Shown here: positions 24,796-33,790 of the stretch, piece by piece
How the letters are laid out: each line of letters opens with the position of its first letter
How positions within the stretch are numbered: position 1 is the first letter of the stretch
DNA from: Orbus sasakiae
GTDB taxonomy: Bacteria > Pseudomonadota > Gammaproteobacteria > Enterobacterales > Orbaceae
DNA: 64,000 bases
Direction: 5' to 3'
Assembly: GCF_039542345.1 (NCBI RefSeq)
Contig: NZ_BAABHY010000005.1
Location: 124,001-188,000 of the forward strand
Translations under genes and position numbers: made by a program
Notes under the pieces: model-generated
Databases searched by the model: none
What the model was told of the DNA's origin: nothing
The model's input: the letters and a program-made list of their open reading frames with translations, nothing else

Positions 24796-25161
24796 TCAGA
24801 TCGCAAAGCCGTTTTCAGTATCCTTGCGCATGACTAATTGATCATCCACCACCATTTTCCAGATACCATCTTCCAGATATGGCTTAGTTGAGACTTCAAA
24901 CACGGTATCAATACCAAAAGCACCGACTTTAAAATCATCACCAATAAACTCAAGAATCGGGGCAGAAATTGATTTTGAAGTATTGCCCTTTTTGTATTTA
25001 TAATCGACTTTAGCATCAGCAGAAATACTTAACACGATATATTGGCCATACCATGTCCCAATATAATCCTGTTTATCAGTCGGTATTGTGCCAAGGCCAC
25101 CACAGCCTGTCAGCATCAATGCCATCCACATCAAGCCCACCCATTTTATTTTTATCATCAT
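24796..25161 (-). CDS. Small predicted lipoprotein of unknown function
   Basis: A 121-residue protein with a lipoprotein signal: a hydrophobic stretch KWVGLMWMALM and lipobox LTGC, cysteine at about residue 20, followed by GGLGTIP. The mature part is a small, mostly beta-looking domain (YIGTWYGQYIVLSI, IWKMVVDDQLVMRK). The TWYG/YIGTW pattern recalls lipocalin-like small domains, but no family is claimed. It is a single gene, 17 bases from smrB on the same strand. Confidence 0.7.
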   Translation of the reverse strand: MMIKIKWVGLMWMALMLTGCGGLGTIPTDKQDYIGTWYGQYIVLSISADAKVDYKYKKGNTSKSISAPILEFIGDDFKVGAFGIDTVFEVSTKPYLEDGIWKMVVDDQLVMRKDTENGFAI

Positions 25162-25178
25162 TATTTTATTTCCTTTTT

Positions 25179-25727
25179 TTACTTAAAAAACTCATCCACA
25201 TTTTTTTCTAAATCAAATAATACTAACAGCGCAGCACTGCCACCAAACTCTTTCGGAGCTTGATGGAAGCAAAGAATATCTGGATGCTGCGCAAGCCACA
25301 TTGGTGTCTGTTTTTTTAAAATATTTTTACCGTGGCCATACATAATGCAAGCGCAAGGAGCACGCTCACGTAAACAAGCAGCAATAATTGCTGCGATCTC
25401 TTTTTTAGCTTCAAGCTGGGTTAAACCATGCAGATCCAAAAAAAATTCGGGTTGATAATAACCGCGCCTTAATTTTTTTAATTCATTGGCATCGCCGTCT
25501 TCACGCAGGTAACGGATCGGGTCTTCTTGCAATAACGGCTGAAAATCATCAGAAAAGTAAAATTCACTGTGGGTATTATCTTGCTGAACCTTTTTGGCGT
25601 TAATGATCGTTTTGTTCAACACCTTTGGTTTATGCACAACGGTGTCTTGCTTAATCTTTTTAGCCTTACCAATGGATTGTTTAAATAGCGCGATTTCTTC
25701 TTCGCTGAGGTTAAATTTCTCTGACAT
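25179..25727 (-). CDS. smrB: Ribosome rescue endonuclease SmrB
   Basis: A 182-residue Smr-domain protein from ATG 25727, nearly the same length as E. coli SmrB (183). The N-terminal helix LSEEEIALFKQSIGKAKKIKQDTVVH and the Smr motifs LDLHGLTQLEAKKEI and MYGHGKNILKKQTP are visible. Role by homology: cleaves mRNA at collided ribosomes. The longer frame to 25775 runs back into nth and is not used. The start lies four bases after the nth stop, so the two are cotranscribed; E. coli keeps these genes apart. Confidence 0.92.
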   Translation of the reverse strand: MSEKFNLSEEEIALFKQSIGKAKKIKQDTVVHKPKVLNKTIINAKKVQQDNTHSEFYFSDDFQPLLQEDPIRYLREDGDANELKKLRRGYYQPEFFLDLHGLTQLEAKKEIAAIIAACLRERAPCACIMYGHGKNILKKQTPMWLAQHPDILCFHQAPKEFGGSAALLVLFDLEKNVDEFFK

Positions 25728-25731
25728 ATCG

Positions 25732-26370
25732 TTACTCTGGATAGACTTTATCTTTAAATTCACACAGATCTTCAATCACACAAGCACCACAACGTGGTTT
25801 TCTGGCAATGCAGGTATAGCGGCCATGTAAAATAAACCAATGATGACAGTCAATTTTATATTCATCCGGCACCACTTTAAGCAATTTATCTTCCACCACT
25901 TCGACATTTTTACCTGGCGCAAATCCGGTTCGATTACAGACCCTAAAAATATGGGTATCAACCGCAATCGTTGGCCAACCAAAAGCTGTATTTAACACCA
26001 CATTAGCCGTTTTACGACCGACTCCCGGCAAAGCAACCAAATGATTAAAATCTTCAGGTACTTCACTCGCGTGCTCAGTGATTAATATTTGACAGGTCTT
26101 CATAATATTTGCAGCTTTACTATTATAAAGCCCAATTGTTTTTATGTAGCCTTTTAGTGTATCAAGGCCAAGTGCTAAGATCGTCTCTGGCGTATTGGCA
26201 ATAGCAAACAGCGGTTTGGTTGCTTTATTCACACTCACATCAGTCGCTTGCGCGGACAGCAAGACCGCAATTAACAACTCAAATGGCGAATGATAAACCA
26301 GCTCTGTCGTCGGATCTTTAATATGTGCTTGTAGCCGTTGTAATATTTCTATACGTGTTTTTTGCTTCAC
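25732..26370 (-). CDS. nth: Endonuclease III (DNA glycosylase/AP lyase)
   Basis: A 212-residue protein with the helix-hairpin-helix LPGVGRKTANVVLN (catalytic Lys at about 120) and the catalytic Asp in AVDTHIFRV (about 138). The C-terminal 4Fe-4S cluster ligands are C-x6-C-x2-C-x5-C in CIARKPRCGACVIEDLC. Role: base-excision repair of oxidised pyrimidines. It starts a two-gene unit with smrB. Confidence 0.97.
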   Translation of the reverse strand: MKQKTRIEILQRLQAHIKDPTTELVYHSPFELLIAVLLSAQATDVSVNKATKPLFAIANTPETILALGLDTLKGYIKTIGLYNSKAANIMKTCQILITEHASEVPEDFNHLVALPGVGRKTANVVLNTAFGWPTIAVDTHIFRVCNRTGFAPGKNVEVVEDKLLKVVPDEYKIDCHHWFILHGRYTCIARKPRCGACVIEDLCEFKDKVYPE

Positions 26371-26570
26371 AATGATTCTTTAAAACGAATTAATTATCGA
26401 CGCTATTATAGCAACTATTGTGATCTTTAACCAATTGCTAACACCCTACTTAATATTCGCACATAGAATCATCATTAAATTATGAAGTTAGCAATTTATT
26501 TTGTCTTGTTCATCAATACATTAAACCATGTTATAGTAAATAAATAATTAAATAAATAAAAGGGATAGGA

Positions 26571-28442
26571 ATGATGCAGGATAATGAAATCGATCAAAAA
26601 ATTGAGACATTGTTACAAATTTCATATGCAGATGATAAAGAAAAATATGCTGAAGCTCAATTCAAATTAGGCCTGCTCTATCAAAATGAGAAAAAAGAGC
26701 TTGATAATGCTATAAAACACTATGCTAACGTCTTAAAAGATGATTCATTCAAAGCTTATGCTCATGCACAAACCAATTTAGGCCTGCTCTATCAATATGG
26801 GAAAAAAGAGCTTGATAATGCTATAAAACATTATGCTAACGTCTTAAAAGATGATTCACCCAAAGCTTATGTTCATGCACAAACCAATTTAGGCCTGCTC
26901 TATCAATATGGGAAAAAAGAGTTTGATAATGCTATAAAACACTATGTCAACGTCTTAAAAAATGATTCATCTAAAGATTATGCAATGGCTCAATGTAATT
27001 TAGGTGAAATTTATTATAAAAAAAAGGATTTTAATAATGCTATAAAACACTTTGCTAACGTCTTAAAAGATGATTCATCCAAAGAATATGCAGCAGCTCA
27101 ATGCCATTTAGGTGAAATTTATTATAAAAAAAAGGATTTTAATAATGCAAAACAATATTACGATAACGTTGAATACAATCCTAGTAATATAGATTTTACC
27201 TTATATATTTGGTCACGGGTGATGTCAGATATAATCAAGAATAATAATCATTCAATTTTTAAGGATAAAGAAGATAGAAATAACAGTATTTTTAATAAAA
27301 TCAGAACATTTTTTAAGGATAAAGAAGATAGGAATAACAGTATTTTTAATAAAACATATAATATAAGTAAAATCAGAATATTAGCCGATGATATTCAACA
27401 GCAATTGCTAATCACGTTTAACTTAAATAGCGGCAAAACAAAAAAACAGCCCGAAAGGCGAGTAGCTCATTATACAAAACCGAGAGTGTTATTTGATTTG
27501 TTAAAAGGACAAGAGAGTTCTAAACCAAGTCATTTTCGTTTAAACGTGGTCGATTTTATGAATGATCCATCGGAGAACCAAATCCTAACAAATTGGTTAA
27601 ACATTCCATACAATTCAATGAATGACATTAAAACTTTTTTAGCCAGTTTTACATTTAACCATAACTCGTTAAATCAGTTCCGGTTATACGGCAATGAGGG
27701 CGATATTTTGGGTTCTGGTATAAGTATCGCATTTAATCAACGCTTTTTTTGCCAAGAAGCTAAACGCAGTATTAATCCAGATGGCATTAATCGATTAAAT
27801 GATGCATACATACCAATGCCAACTAAAGCAAATTTAGCAGATGATAATAATGACAAAGCAGAAGGCTCACACTCATTACCGCTTTTTCGGTGCCTGTATT
27901 TTGATCCGAAAAGTGAATATATTGCTTTGGCTAAACGCAATAAATACTCGTTTTACCTTGAATTTGAAGGAGATGATAAAAAATCAGAAGAAATTGAACA
28001 AGAGTGGAATGATTATATTAATGCCTTAGACGAAAACGAAAAAATTGATATCATTCGAACGAAATTGAATAAGATAAAGGAAACGGTTGGTCAATTACTG
28101 GAAGATGTTAGATTGAAAAAATTAACTAATCTACAACAATTGATAACACTAGCATTAATGCCAATTTCTTGCTTAATTAAGCATGCTGCTTTTGAAGATG
28201 AAGATGAGTGCCGTATAATTTATACAACGCACATTGCTGATGATAAGATCCAAGCCCCTCAACATTATCAGTCAGCCAATAGCTTGTTTATTGAATATGC
28301 AACGATTGAACCATATATTGACAATATCTATTTAGGCCCACAATGCCCAGCTCATCACCACTTGTGGTTAACAAATCACATAACAAAAACAACGAATAAA
28401 ACCGATATTAAAGTGATAAAGTCAACAATGCCATTACGCTAA
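26571..28442 (+). CDS. TPR-repeat protein with DUF2971-like C-terminal region
   Basis: A 623-residue cytoplasmic protein with no signal peptide. Residues 1-205 are tetratricopeptide/Sel1-like repeats of 36-37 residues (units of the type LGLLYQYGKKELDNAIKHY...). A lysine- and asparagine-rich middle holds a second short duplication (KDKEDRNNSIFNK twice, near 235-265). The C-terminal half begins HYTKPRVLFDLL and has LNVVDFMNDPSENQIL, then later AAFEDEDECRIIY and IEPYIDNIYLGP, the pattern of DUF2971-type proteins. Function is unknown. It is flanked by core genes, is AT-rich, and has a shared hairpin with the convergent gene downstream. Accessory or defence-related roles have been suggested for some relatives, but nothing here proves one. 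Confidence 0.8.
   Translation: MMQDNEIDQKIETLLQISYADDKEKYAEAQFKLGLLYQNEKKELDNAIKHYANVLKDDSFKAYAHAQTNLGLLYQYGKKELDNAIKHYANVLKDDSPKAYVHAQTNLGLLYQYGKKEFDNAIKHYVNVLKNDSSKDYAMAQCNLGEIYYKKKDFNNAIKHFANVLKDDSSKEYAAAQCHLGEIYYKKKDFNNAKQYYDNVEYNPSNIDFTLYIWSRVMSDIIKNNNHSIFKDKEDRNNSIFNKIRTFFKDKEDRNNSIFNKTYNISKIRILADDIQQQLLITFNLNSGKTKKQPERRVAHYTKPRVLFDLLKGQESSKPSHFRLNVVDFMNDPSENQILTNWLNIPYNSMNDIKTFLASFTFNHNSLNQFRLYGNEGDILGSGISIAFNQRFFCQEAKRSINPDGINRLNDAYIPMPTKANLADDNNDKAEGSHSLPLFRCLYFDPKSEYIALAKRNKYSFYLEFEGDDKKSEEIEQEWNDYINALDENEKIDIIRTKLNKIKETVGQLLEDVRLKKLTNLQQLITLALMPISCLIKHAAFEDEDECRIIYTTHIADDKIQAPQHYQSANSLFIEYATIEPYIDNIYLGPQCPAHHHLWLTNHITKTTNKTDIKVIKSTMPLR
26665..27150 (+). repeat. Near-identical tandem 111-base repeats encoding the TPR units
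   Basis: Four to five successive units of 108-111 bases. Units starting near 26668, 26779 and 26890 share long identical runs (for example TTAGGCCTGCTCTATCAA and TAATGCTATAAAACA), and two further units share TTAGGTGAAATTTATTAT. Conservation at DNA level, including synonymous sites, indicates recent duplication or gene conversion, so repeat number may vary between strains. Confidence 0.85.
27255..27355 (+). repeat. Short tandem duplication in the TPR/DUF2971 gene
   Basis: A segment of about 57 bases (TTTTTAAGGATAAAGAAGAT followed by AACAGTATTTTTAATAAAA) occurs twice in a row with one or two differences, giving the peptide KDKEDRNNSIFNK twice. Confidence 0.8.
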
Positions 28443-28453
28443 AAATGATTTGA

Positions 28454-28475
28454 GAGAACGCATTATCGCGTTCTC
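28454..28475. terminator. Shared hairpin between convergent genes
   Basis: GAGAACGC, loop ATTATC, GCGTTCTC (28454-28461 and 28468-28475), located between two convergent stop codons. T runs are weak, so termination strength is uncertain. Confidence 0.6.
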
Positions 28476-28505
28476 CTATATGGATATTAAGTGCTTGAAA
28501 ATGAA

Positions 28506-29231
28506 TTAATCATCTTCAGGCATGAGGGTAAATGTGAGTGTGGTAAAGAATTTTTCTTGTGTGGCAAGAGGGCTATTTTCAAGAGGGAAACCGATTTCAA
28601 CACCTAGGACATTCAGACCCTGATTAGGAATAATAATGGTTGCTCGCCCTTGCTCGTCCGTCATAATGGTTAAATCCAAATTGCCAACAACATCAGTAAT
28701 CACTGGTACGTGAGATAATGGTTCACCACCTTTATACACGACGATAGGTAAGGCGTCACCGCGTTTTAATTGTGTTGGGTCAAGCTGAGGCACAATTTGT
28801 AGCGGCACATTATCAATCAATTTTGTACTGTTAACCGCCGATAAATAGTTAACACTGTATTTGATAGCGTGCGTACCTTTAGTTGATTTTTCAACTTGAT
28901 TCATCGGTAAATTCACATACTTGCCTTGAGTGTTTTTCGACCAATACCCGTAGTCGAAGATTACCGTTACCACCGCGGCATTATCTGCGGGTTCAACGGT
29001 CACATAATTACTATGCAGTTTTTGAGTGATTGGCACCGCTGCCCAATTTTTATTGTAAGCATTCACTTGCTGGACATGATAAGCTTGGTAACCATTATCC
29101 AACGGACCTTCACCCAGTACGATCTGCTTTTGATCCAACCGATTGGCAATCCAAACACCATGTGCTGATACTGTCTGTAACACTAGGCTCGCTAAACATC
29201 CTGATAAAACAAAAGCCAATATTTTTCGCAT
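28506..29231 (-). CDS. DUF4198 periplasmic protein, iron-regulated
   Basis: A 241-residue secreted protein. Residues 1-23 are a signal peptide (MRKILAFVLSG... ending TVSA), and the mature chain starts HGVWIANR, with the N-terminal histidine seen in DUF4198 proteins. The rest is beta-rich with YVTVEPADNAAVVTV, and IVVYKGGEPLSHVPV followed by TDEQGRATIIIPNQG, the carboxypeptidase-like/cobalt-transport-associated pattern. DUF4198 proteins are linked to metal (Ni/Co or Fe) handling. A Fur box lies immediately upstream (29252-29270), so expression should rise under iron limitation. No transporter gene is adjacent. Confidence 0.85.
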   Translation of the reverse strand: MRKILAFVLSGCLASLVLQTVSAHGVWIANRLDQKQIVLGEGPLDNGYQAYHVQQVNAYNKNWAAVPITQKLHSNYVTVEPADNAAVVTVIFDYGYWSKNTQGKYVNLPMNQVEKSTKGTHAIKYSVNYLSAVNSTKLIDNVPLQIVPQLDPTQLKRGDALPIVVYKGGEPLSHVPVITDVVGNLDLTIMTDEQGRATIIIPNQGLNVLGVEIGFPLENSPLATQEKFFTTLTFTLMPEDD

Positions 29232-29251
29232 ACTTCCTCCTGTTAAATAAT

Positions 29252-29270
29252 GAAAATGAGAATCATTATT
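29252..29270 (-). promoter_or_regulatory. Fur box upstream of the DUF4198 gene
   Basis: GAAAATGAGAATCATTATT matches 16 of 19 positions of the Fur consensus and lies about 20 bases before the start codon, overlapping the expected promoter. Confidence 0.75.
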
Positions 29271-29274
29271 ATTA

Positions 29275-29773
29275 TGCTATTACTCAATGTCAAGTTTACA
29301 CTATTTCGTATCAAATTTGACACAAATTAAATCTCTTTAAATACACCGATGCCGCATCGCTTAGCCTTTAAGCCATGATGGTTTAAATGTTAACGTAAAG
29401 TGGCATTGATAGTATGACAAAATAGGCAGCGATTATTGTGATGATAAGAAAACGATGATGATAATGTTTTAAATACGTTATCACCCAATTACCTAGATAC
29501 ACCCTAGCTTAGGGTCGTGAAGGTATTAGCTAAAAACGCAATGTTGAAAAGCCCTGCAAAATATGAGCAAGAAGGTGAGATCAGTCGCATACAAATCGTC
29601 ATGATTTTTTAATAAAGGTTATCGATTATGCATTAAATCAGTGCACAATCCGCCTAAGTGATGCAAATTAGGTTGTTGAATAACCAACTAGACGCAATTT
29701 TTGTGGTTATTTTGGGCTTTAACAAATTATATGATAAGCTTGCTGGCTAATTATTATAACAACAGAATAGATT
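29275..29773. other. Intergenic region between the DUF4198 gene and putP
   Basis: About 500 bases with no supported gene. Small symmetric elements such as CCCTA-GCT-TAGGG (about 29502-29514) and GGTTGTTGAATAACC are present. The short frames have no recognisable product; a control region for putP is the likeliest content. Confidence 0.35.
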
Positions 29774-31258
29774 ATGTCTTTACCGATGATGATTACTTTT
29801 GCTGTCTATATTATTGGCATGATAGCAATTGGTTTTTTTGCCTTTCGAGCAACCAAGAATTTTGGCGATTATATCCTAGGCGGCCGTAAAATTGGGAGTT
29901 TTGTCACCGCCTTATCTGCCGGTGCATCCGACATGAGCGGCTGGCTTTTAATGGGCCTACCTGGTGCTGTATTTTTATTTGGTATTTCACAAAGTTGGAT
30001 AGCAATTGGGTTAACGATAGGTGCTTACTTAAACTGGTTATTGATTGCCGGTCGTTTACGTGTCTTTACCGAAGTGAATCACAATGCATTAACCTTACCG
30101 GATTACTTTTCACGTCGTTTTAATGATAAAAGTTCATTATTAAGACTCATTTCAGCCGTTATTATCCTAGTCTTTTTCACCATTTATTGTGCATCGGGTG
30201 TCGTTGCTGGCGCAAAACTGTTCCAAAGTACATTTGGGTTAAGTTACGGCCTTGCAATGCTTGCTGGTGCAGGAGCAACCATTATTTATACCTTTGTTGG
30301 TGGTTTTTTAGCCGTAAGCTGGACCGATACGGTACAAGCCAGTTTGATGATGTTTGCTTTAATACTCACGCCAATTATGGTGATCATTTCTTGTGGGAGT
30401 TTTAGTGATTCACTGGCGTCAATTGAAGCACTAAATCCCGCTAACCTTGACCTCTTTGCTGGTATGGATATGATTGCAATCATTTCGTTATTAGGCTGGG
30501 GACTGGGTTACTTTGGTCAACCGCATATTTTGGCACGTTTTATGGCGGCAGGTTCTCACGACGTGATGAAAAATGCGCGCCGTATCAGTATGACGTGGAT
30601 GGTGCTGTGTTTAGCCGGCGCAATCACCGTGGGCTTTTTTGGTATTGCTTACTTTGCCAGTCACCCTGAATATGCTTATTTGGTCAATGACGGCAAACAT
30701 GAACGCATTTTTATTGAGTTATCAAAATTACTTTTTAACCCTTGGGTTGCTGGCATATTACTCGCGGCTATTTTAGCCGCAGTCATGAGTACTTTAAGCT
30801 GCCAGTTATTAGTTTGCTCAAGCGCAATAACCGAAGATTTCTATCGAGCCTTTTTTAGACCAAAAGCAAAACAAAAAGAGTTAGTATGGGTTGGCCGAGC
30901 GATGGTACTTTTAGTCGCGATTATCGCTATTTTACTGGCCTTAAATCCCGACAATAGCGTACTGGATTTAGTGAGCCACGCGTGGGCTGGTTTTGGTGCC
31001 GCCTTTGGACCAATTATTATTTTTTCAGTCTTCTGGCAAAGGATGACCCGCAATGGTGCACTTGCCGGTATGCTAGTCGGTGCGATTACGGTATTAGTGT
31101 GGATTCAGTTTGCGTGGTTTAACCTGTATTCACTGATACCTGGCTTTGTGTTTTCATCGATTGCGATAGTACTTGTCAGTCTTTTGGGTAAAAAACCCAC
31201 GGCAGAAATTATTGAACACTACGATACAGCTTATAAGCTCTATCACAATAAAACATAA
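29774..31258 (+). CDS. putP: Sodium/proline symporter
   Basis: A 494-residue SSS-family symporter with about 13 helices. It is close to E. coli PutP along its length: FRATKNFGDYILGGR, VTALSAGASDMSGWLLMGLPGA, LTLPDYFSRRF, YCASGVVAGAKLFQSTFG and AVSWTDTVQASLMMFALILTP. Role: sodium-coupled proline uptake. No putA is adjacent. The start agrees with the E. coli N-terminus (MLVTFCVYI versus MMITFAVYI). Confidence 0.95.
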   Translation: MSLPMMITFAVYIIGMIAIGFFAFRATKNFGDYILGGRKIGSFVTALSAGASDMSGWLLMGLPGAVFLFGISQSWIAIGLTIGAYLNWLLIAGRLRVFTEVNHNALTLPDYFSRRFNDKSSLLRLISAVIILVFFTIYCASGVVAGAKLFQSTFGLSYGLAMLAGAGATIIYTFVGGFLAVSWTDTVQASLMMFALILTPIMVIISCGSFSDSLASIEALNPANLDLFAGMDMIAIISLLGWGLGYFGQPHILARFMAAGSHDVMKNARRISMTWMVLCLAGAITVGFFGIAYFASHPEYAYLVNDGKHERIFIELSKLLFNPWVAGILLAAILAAVMSTLSCQLLVCSSAITEDFYRAFFRPKAKQKELVWVGRAMVLLVAIIAILLALNPDNSVLDLVSHAWAGFGAAFGPIIIFSVFWQRMTRNGALAGMLVGAITVLVWIQFAWFNLYSLIPGFVFSSIAIVLVSLLGKKPTAEIIEHYDTAYKLYHNKT

Positions 31259-31551
31259 AATTACAAGTAATTAACATAACAAACACAGACATAGCAAGTG
31301 GAATAAGGTATACTCAACACATTTTTTAGGGATATGTGCTGAGATCATCTTGCGCAACCCGATTAGGTATTGATGAATGAATGGCAAGGTATTGTTGATA
31401 ATTCGTCAATACAGCCCTGATAAATCAAGGGATTTGGCTATTAATACCGCAAAATATGGCCATAAAAAACCAAAATAACAGTGTTTTAAACTTGCGCTTC
31501 AAGCCAATTTAAAACATAACCAGTTTAGAATAAAAAGTAAGGTAAGATTTT
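31259..31551. other. Leader region of tyrS
   Basis: A 293-base gap with no gene. It contains the hexamer CTGAGA, an ACCC and imperfect hairpins (for example AGCCCTGATAAATCAAGGGATTTGGCT, in two short runs near 31412-31438), suggesting a structured leader, but no known riboswitch consensus fits. Confidence 0.35.
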
Positions 31552-32823
31552 ATGTCAACAAATGTGATCAAACAGCTTCAGGAAAGAGGCCTTATTGCGC
31601 AAATTACTGATGAAAATGCGTTAAGCGAGCATTTAGCACAAGGTCAAATCACGCTTTATTGTGGTTTTGATCCCACTGCCGACAGTTTACATTTAGGTCA
31701 TCTTGTCCCACTACTTTGTTTAAAACGTTTTCAACTCGAAGGTCATCGCCCCGTTGCTTTAGTCGGTGGTGCAACCGGATTGATTGGCGATCCAAGCTTC
31801 AAAGCCGTTGAGCGTAAACTTAATACCCAAGATACCGTGCAAGATTGGGTAAATAAAATCAAAAAACAAGTTTCACCTTTTTTAAACTTCGATTGTGGTG
31901 ATAACTCAGCTATCGTCGTCAACAACTATGATTGGTTTGGCGGTATGAGTGTCCTGACCTTTTTACGTGATATTGGTAAATATTTCTCAGTCAATGCCAT
32001 GATTAGCAAAGAAGCGGTTAAACAACGAATTGATCGCGATGATGTCGGTATTTCGTTTACTGAGTTCTCCTATAACTTATTACAATCTTATGATTTTGCA
32101 AGCTTAAATAAAGCACATCAAGTGACACTACAAATTGGTGGATCAGACCAATGGGGTAATATCACATCTGGGATTGATTTAACCCGTCGTTTACATCAAA
32201 AACAAGTATTTGGCTTAACGGTTCCACTCATTACTAAATCAGATGGGACTAAATTTGGTAAAACAGAAAGTGGGGCAATTTGGCTTGATCCGAAGAAAAC
32301 CAGCCCTTACAAATTCTACCAATTCTGGATCAATACCGCTGATGCCGATGTATACCGTTTCCTTAAATTCTTCACCTTTATGTCACTTGATGAAATCAAT
32401 GCCATTGAACAAGAAGATAAAAATAGCGGCGTAGCGCCTCGTGCACAGTATGTGCTTGCGGAACAAGTCACTAAATTGGTACATGGTGAAGAAGGCCTAA
32501 CGGCAGCCAAACGTATTACTGAAAGCCTATTTTCAGGTTCATTAAAATCATTATCACAAGAAGACTTTGAGCAGCTTGAACAAGATGGTATGCCAACAGT
32601 TGCATTAGAGGCTGATGCTGATTTACAACAAGCCTTAGTCAATGCCGGACTTGCACCATCACGTGGTCAAGCTCGAACCATGATCGAATCAAATGCGATT
32701 TCAATTAATGGTGAGAAGCAATCTGCTGCTGATTATAAATTCAGTGATGCCGATCGATTATACCAACGTTACTCATTATTACGTCGTGGTAAAAAGTACT
32801 ACTGTTTATTAATTTGGAAGTAA
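31552..32823 (+). CDS. tyrS: Tyrosyl-tRNA synthetase
   Basis: A 423-residue class I synthetase. The HIGH motif is PTADSLHLGHLVPL (about residues 42-55), the KMSKS-like loop is KFGKTESG (about 231-238), and the C-terminal S4 RNA-binding domain has APSRGQARTMIESNAISING. Role: charges tRNA-Tyr. pdxY follows by 33 bases, an order also found in E. coli. Confidence 0.97.
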   Translation: MSTNVIKQLQERGLIAQITDENALSEHLAQGQITLYCGFDPTADSLHLGHLVPLLCLKRFQLEGHRPVALVGGATGLIGDPSFKAVERKLNTQDTVQDWVNKIKKQVSPFLNFDCGDNSAIVVNNYDWFGGMSVLTFLRDIGKYFSVNAMISKEAVKQRIDRDDVGISFTEFSYNLLQSYDFASLNKAHQVTLQIGGSDQWGNITSGIDLTRRLHQKQVFGLTVPLITKSDGTKFGKTESGAIWLDPKKTSPYKFYQFWINTADADVYRFLKFFTFMSLDEINAIEQEDKNSGVAPRAQYVLAEQVTKLVHGEEGLTAAKRITESLFSGSLKSLSQEDFEQLEQDGMPTVALEADADLQQALVNAGLAPSRGQARTMIESNAISINGEKQSAADYKFSDADRLYQRYSLLRRGKKYYCLLIWK

Positions 32824-32856
32824 TATTGATTATTTGATATTGCGACAGGAAACAAA

Positions 32857-33723
32857 ATGAAAAATATACTCTCAATCCAATCACACGTTGTTTTTGGTCA
32901 TGCAGGTAATAGTGCTGCTGAGTTTCCAATGCGCCGTTTAGGGGTTAATGTCTGGCCGCTTAATACGGTACAATTCTCTAATCACACCCAGTACCGCCAA
33001 TGGACGGGAACCGTCATGCCTGCATCACATTTAGTCGAAATTGCCGACGGAATTAGTGCCATTGATGAGTTAAAAAATTGCGATGCGGTACTGAGTGGTT
33101 ATATGGGGTCACCGGAACAAGGTAATGCCATTATCGATATCGTCAAAAAGGTGAAAGCGGTTAACCCTAACGCCATCTATATTTGTGATCCGGTGATGGG
33201 TCACCCAGAAAAAGGCTGTTTTGTTGCACCTGGTGTTGCAGAGTTTTTATGTAATACTGCTTTACCAATCAGTGACATGCTATCCCCCAATATTTTAGAA
33301 CTTGAAGAACTCAATGGCAAACAACGCATTAATAATGTTGATGAAGCGATTCTTGCTTGCCGTGAAATTTGTAAACGTGGGCCTAAAGTAGTGTTAGTAA
33401 AACACTTAAGCCGGGCCGGTTATCAAAATGATCGTTTTGAAATGTTATTAGTCACCAAAGATGAAGCTTGGCATATTCACCGCCCATTAGTGGATTTTGG
33501 GGTTCGCCAACCCGTTGGTGTTGGTGATATGACCAGTGGCTTATTGATTGCCAATATTTTAAAAGGCAAATCACTGGTTGAAGCATTTGAACACACGACA
33601 TCGGCAGTTTATGCGGTGATGCTTGAAACCCTCAAACGAGATAAATATGAATTACAACTCGTGGCAGCTCAAGATGAAATTGCAAATCCGAGCCAGTGGT
33701 TTAAAGCAAAAAAAATTGACTAA
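32857..33723 (+). CDS. pdxY: Pyridoxal kinase PdxY
   Basis: A 288-residue ribokinase-superfamily enzyme beginning MKNILSIQSHVVFGHAGNSAAEFPM, the PdxY signature, with CDPVMGHPEKGC, SPNILELEELNG and the C-terminal GVGDMTSGLLIAN active site. Role: ATP-dependent phosphorylation of pyridoxal. Length matches E. coli PdxY (287). Confidence 0.95.
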   Translation: MKNILSIQSHVVFGHAGNSAAEFPMRRLGVNVWPLNTVQFSNHTQYRQWTGTVMPASHLVEIADGISAIDELKNCDAVLSGYMGSPEQGNAIIDIVKKVKAVNPNAIYICDPVMGHPEKGCFVAPGVAEFLCNTALPISDMLSPNILELEELNGKQRINNVDEAILACREICKRGPKVVLVKHLSRAGYQNDRFEMLLVTKDEAWHIHRPLVDFGVRQPVGVGDMTSGLLIANILKGKSLVEAFEHTTSAVYAVMLETLKRDKYELQLVAAQDEIANPSQWFKAKKID

Positions 33724-33790
33724 TTACGCTGATAAGTAAAAATTTGATTTACCTATCTCTACTCAATATTACTATCATTAGGAGGCGCTA

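Noticed and set aside
31310..31440. TPP-riboswitch-like motifs (CTGAGA, ACCC, TTGATG) in the tyrS leader
   Set aside because: The conserved CTGATC-GG-TAAT-CC-GCGNAGGGA half is not present and the helices cannot be drawn convincingly; tyrS is not a thiamine gene.
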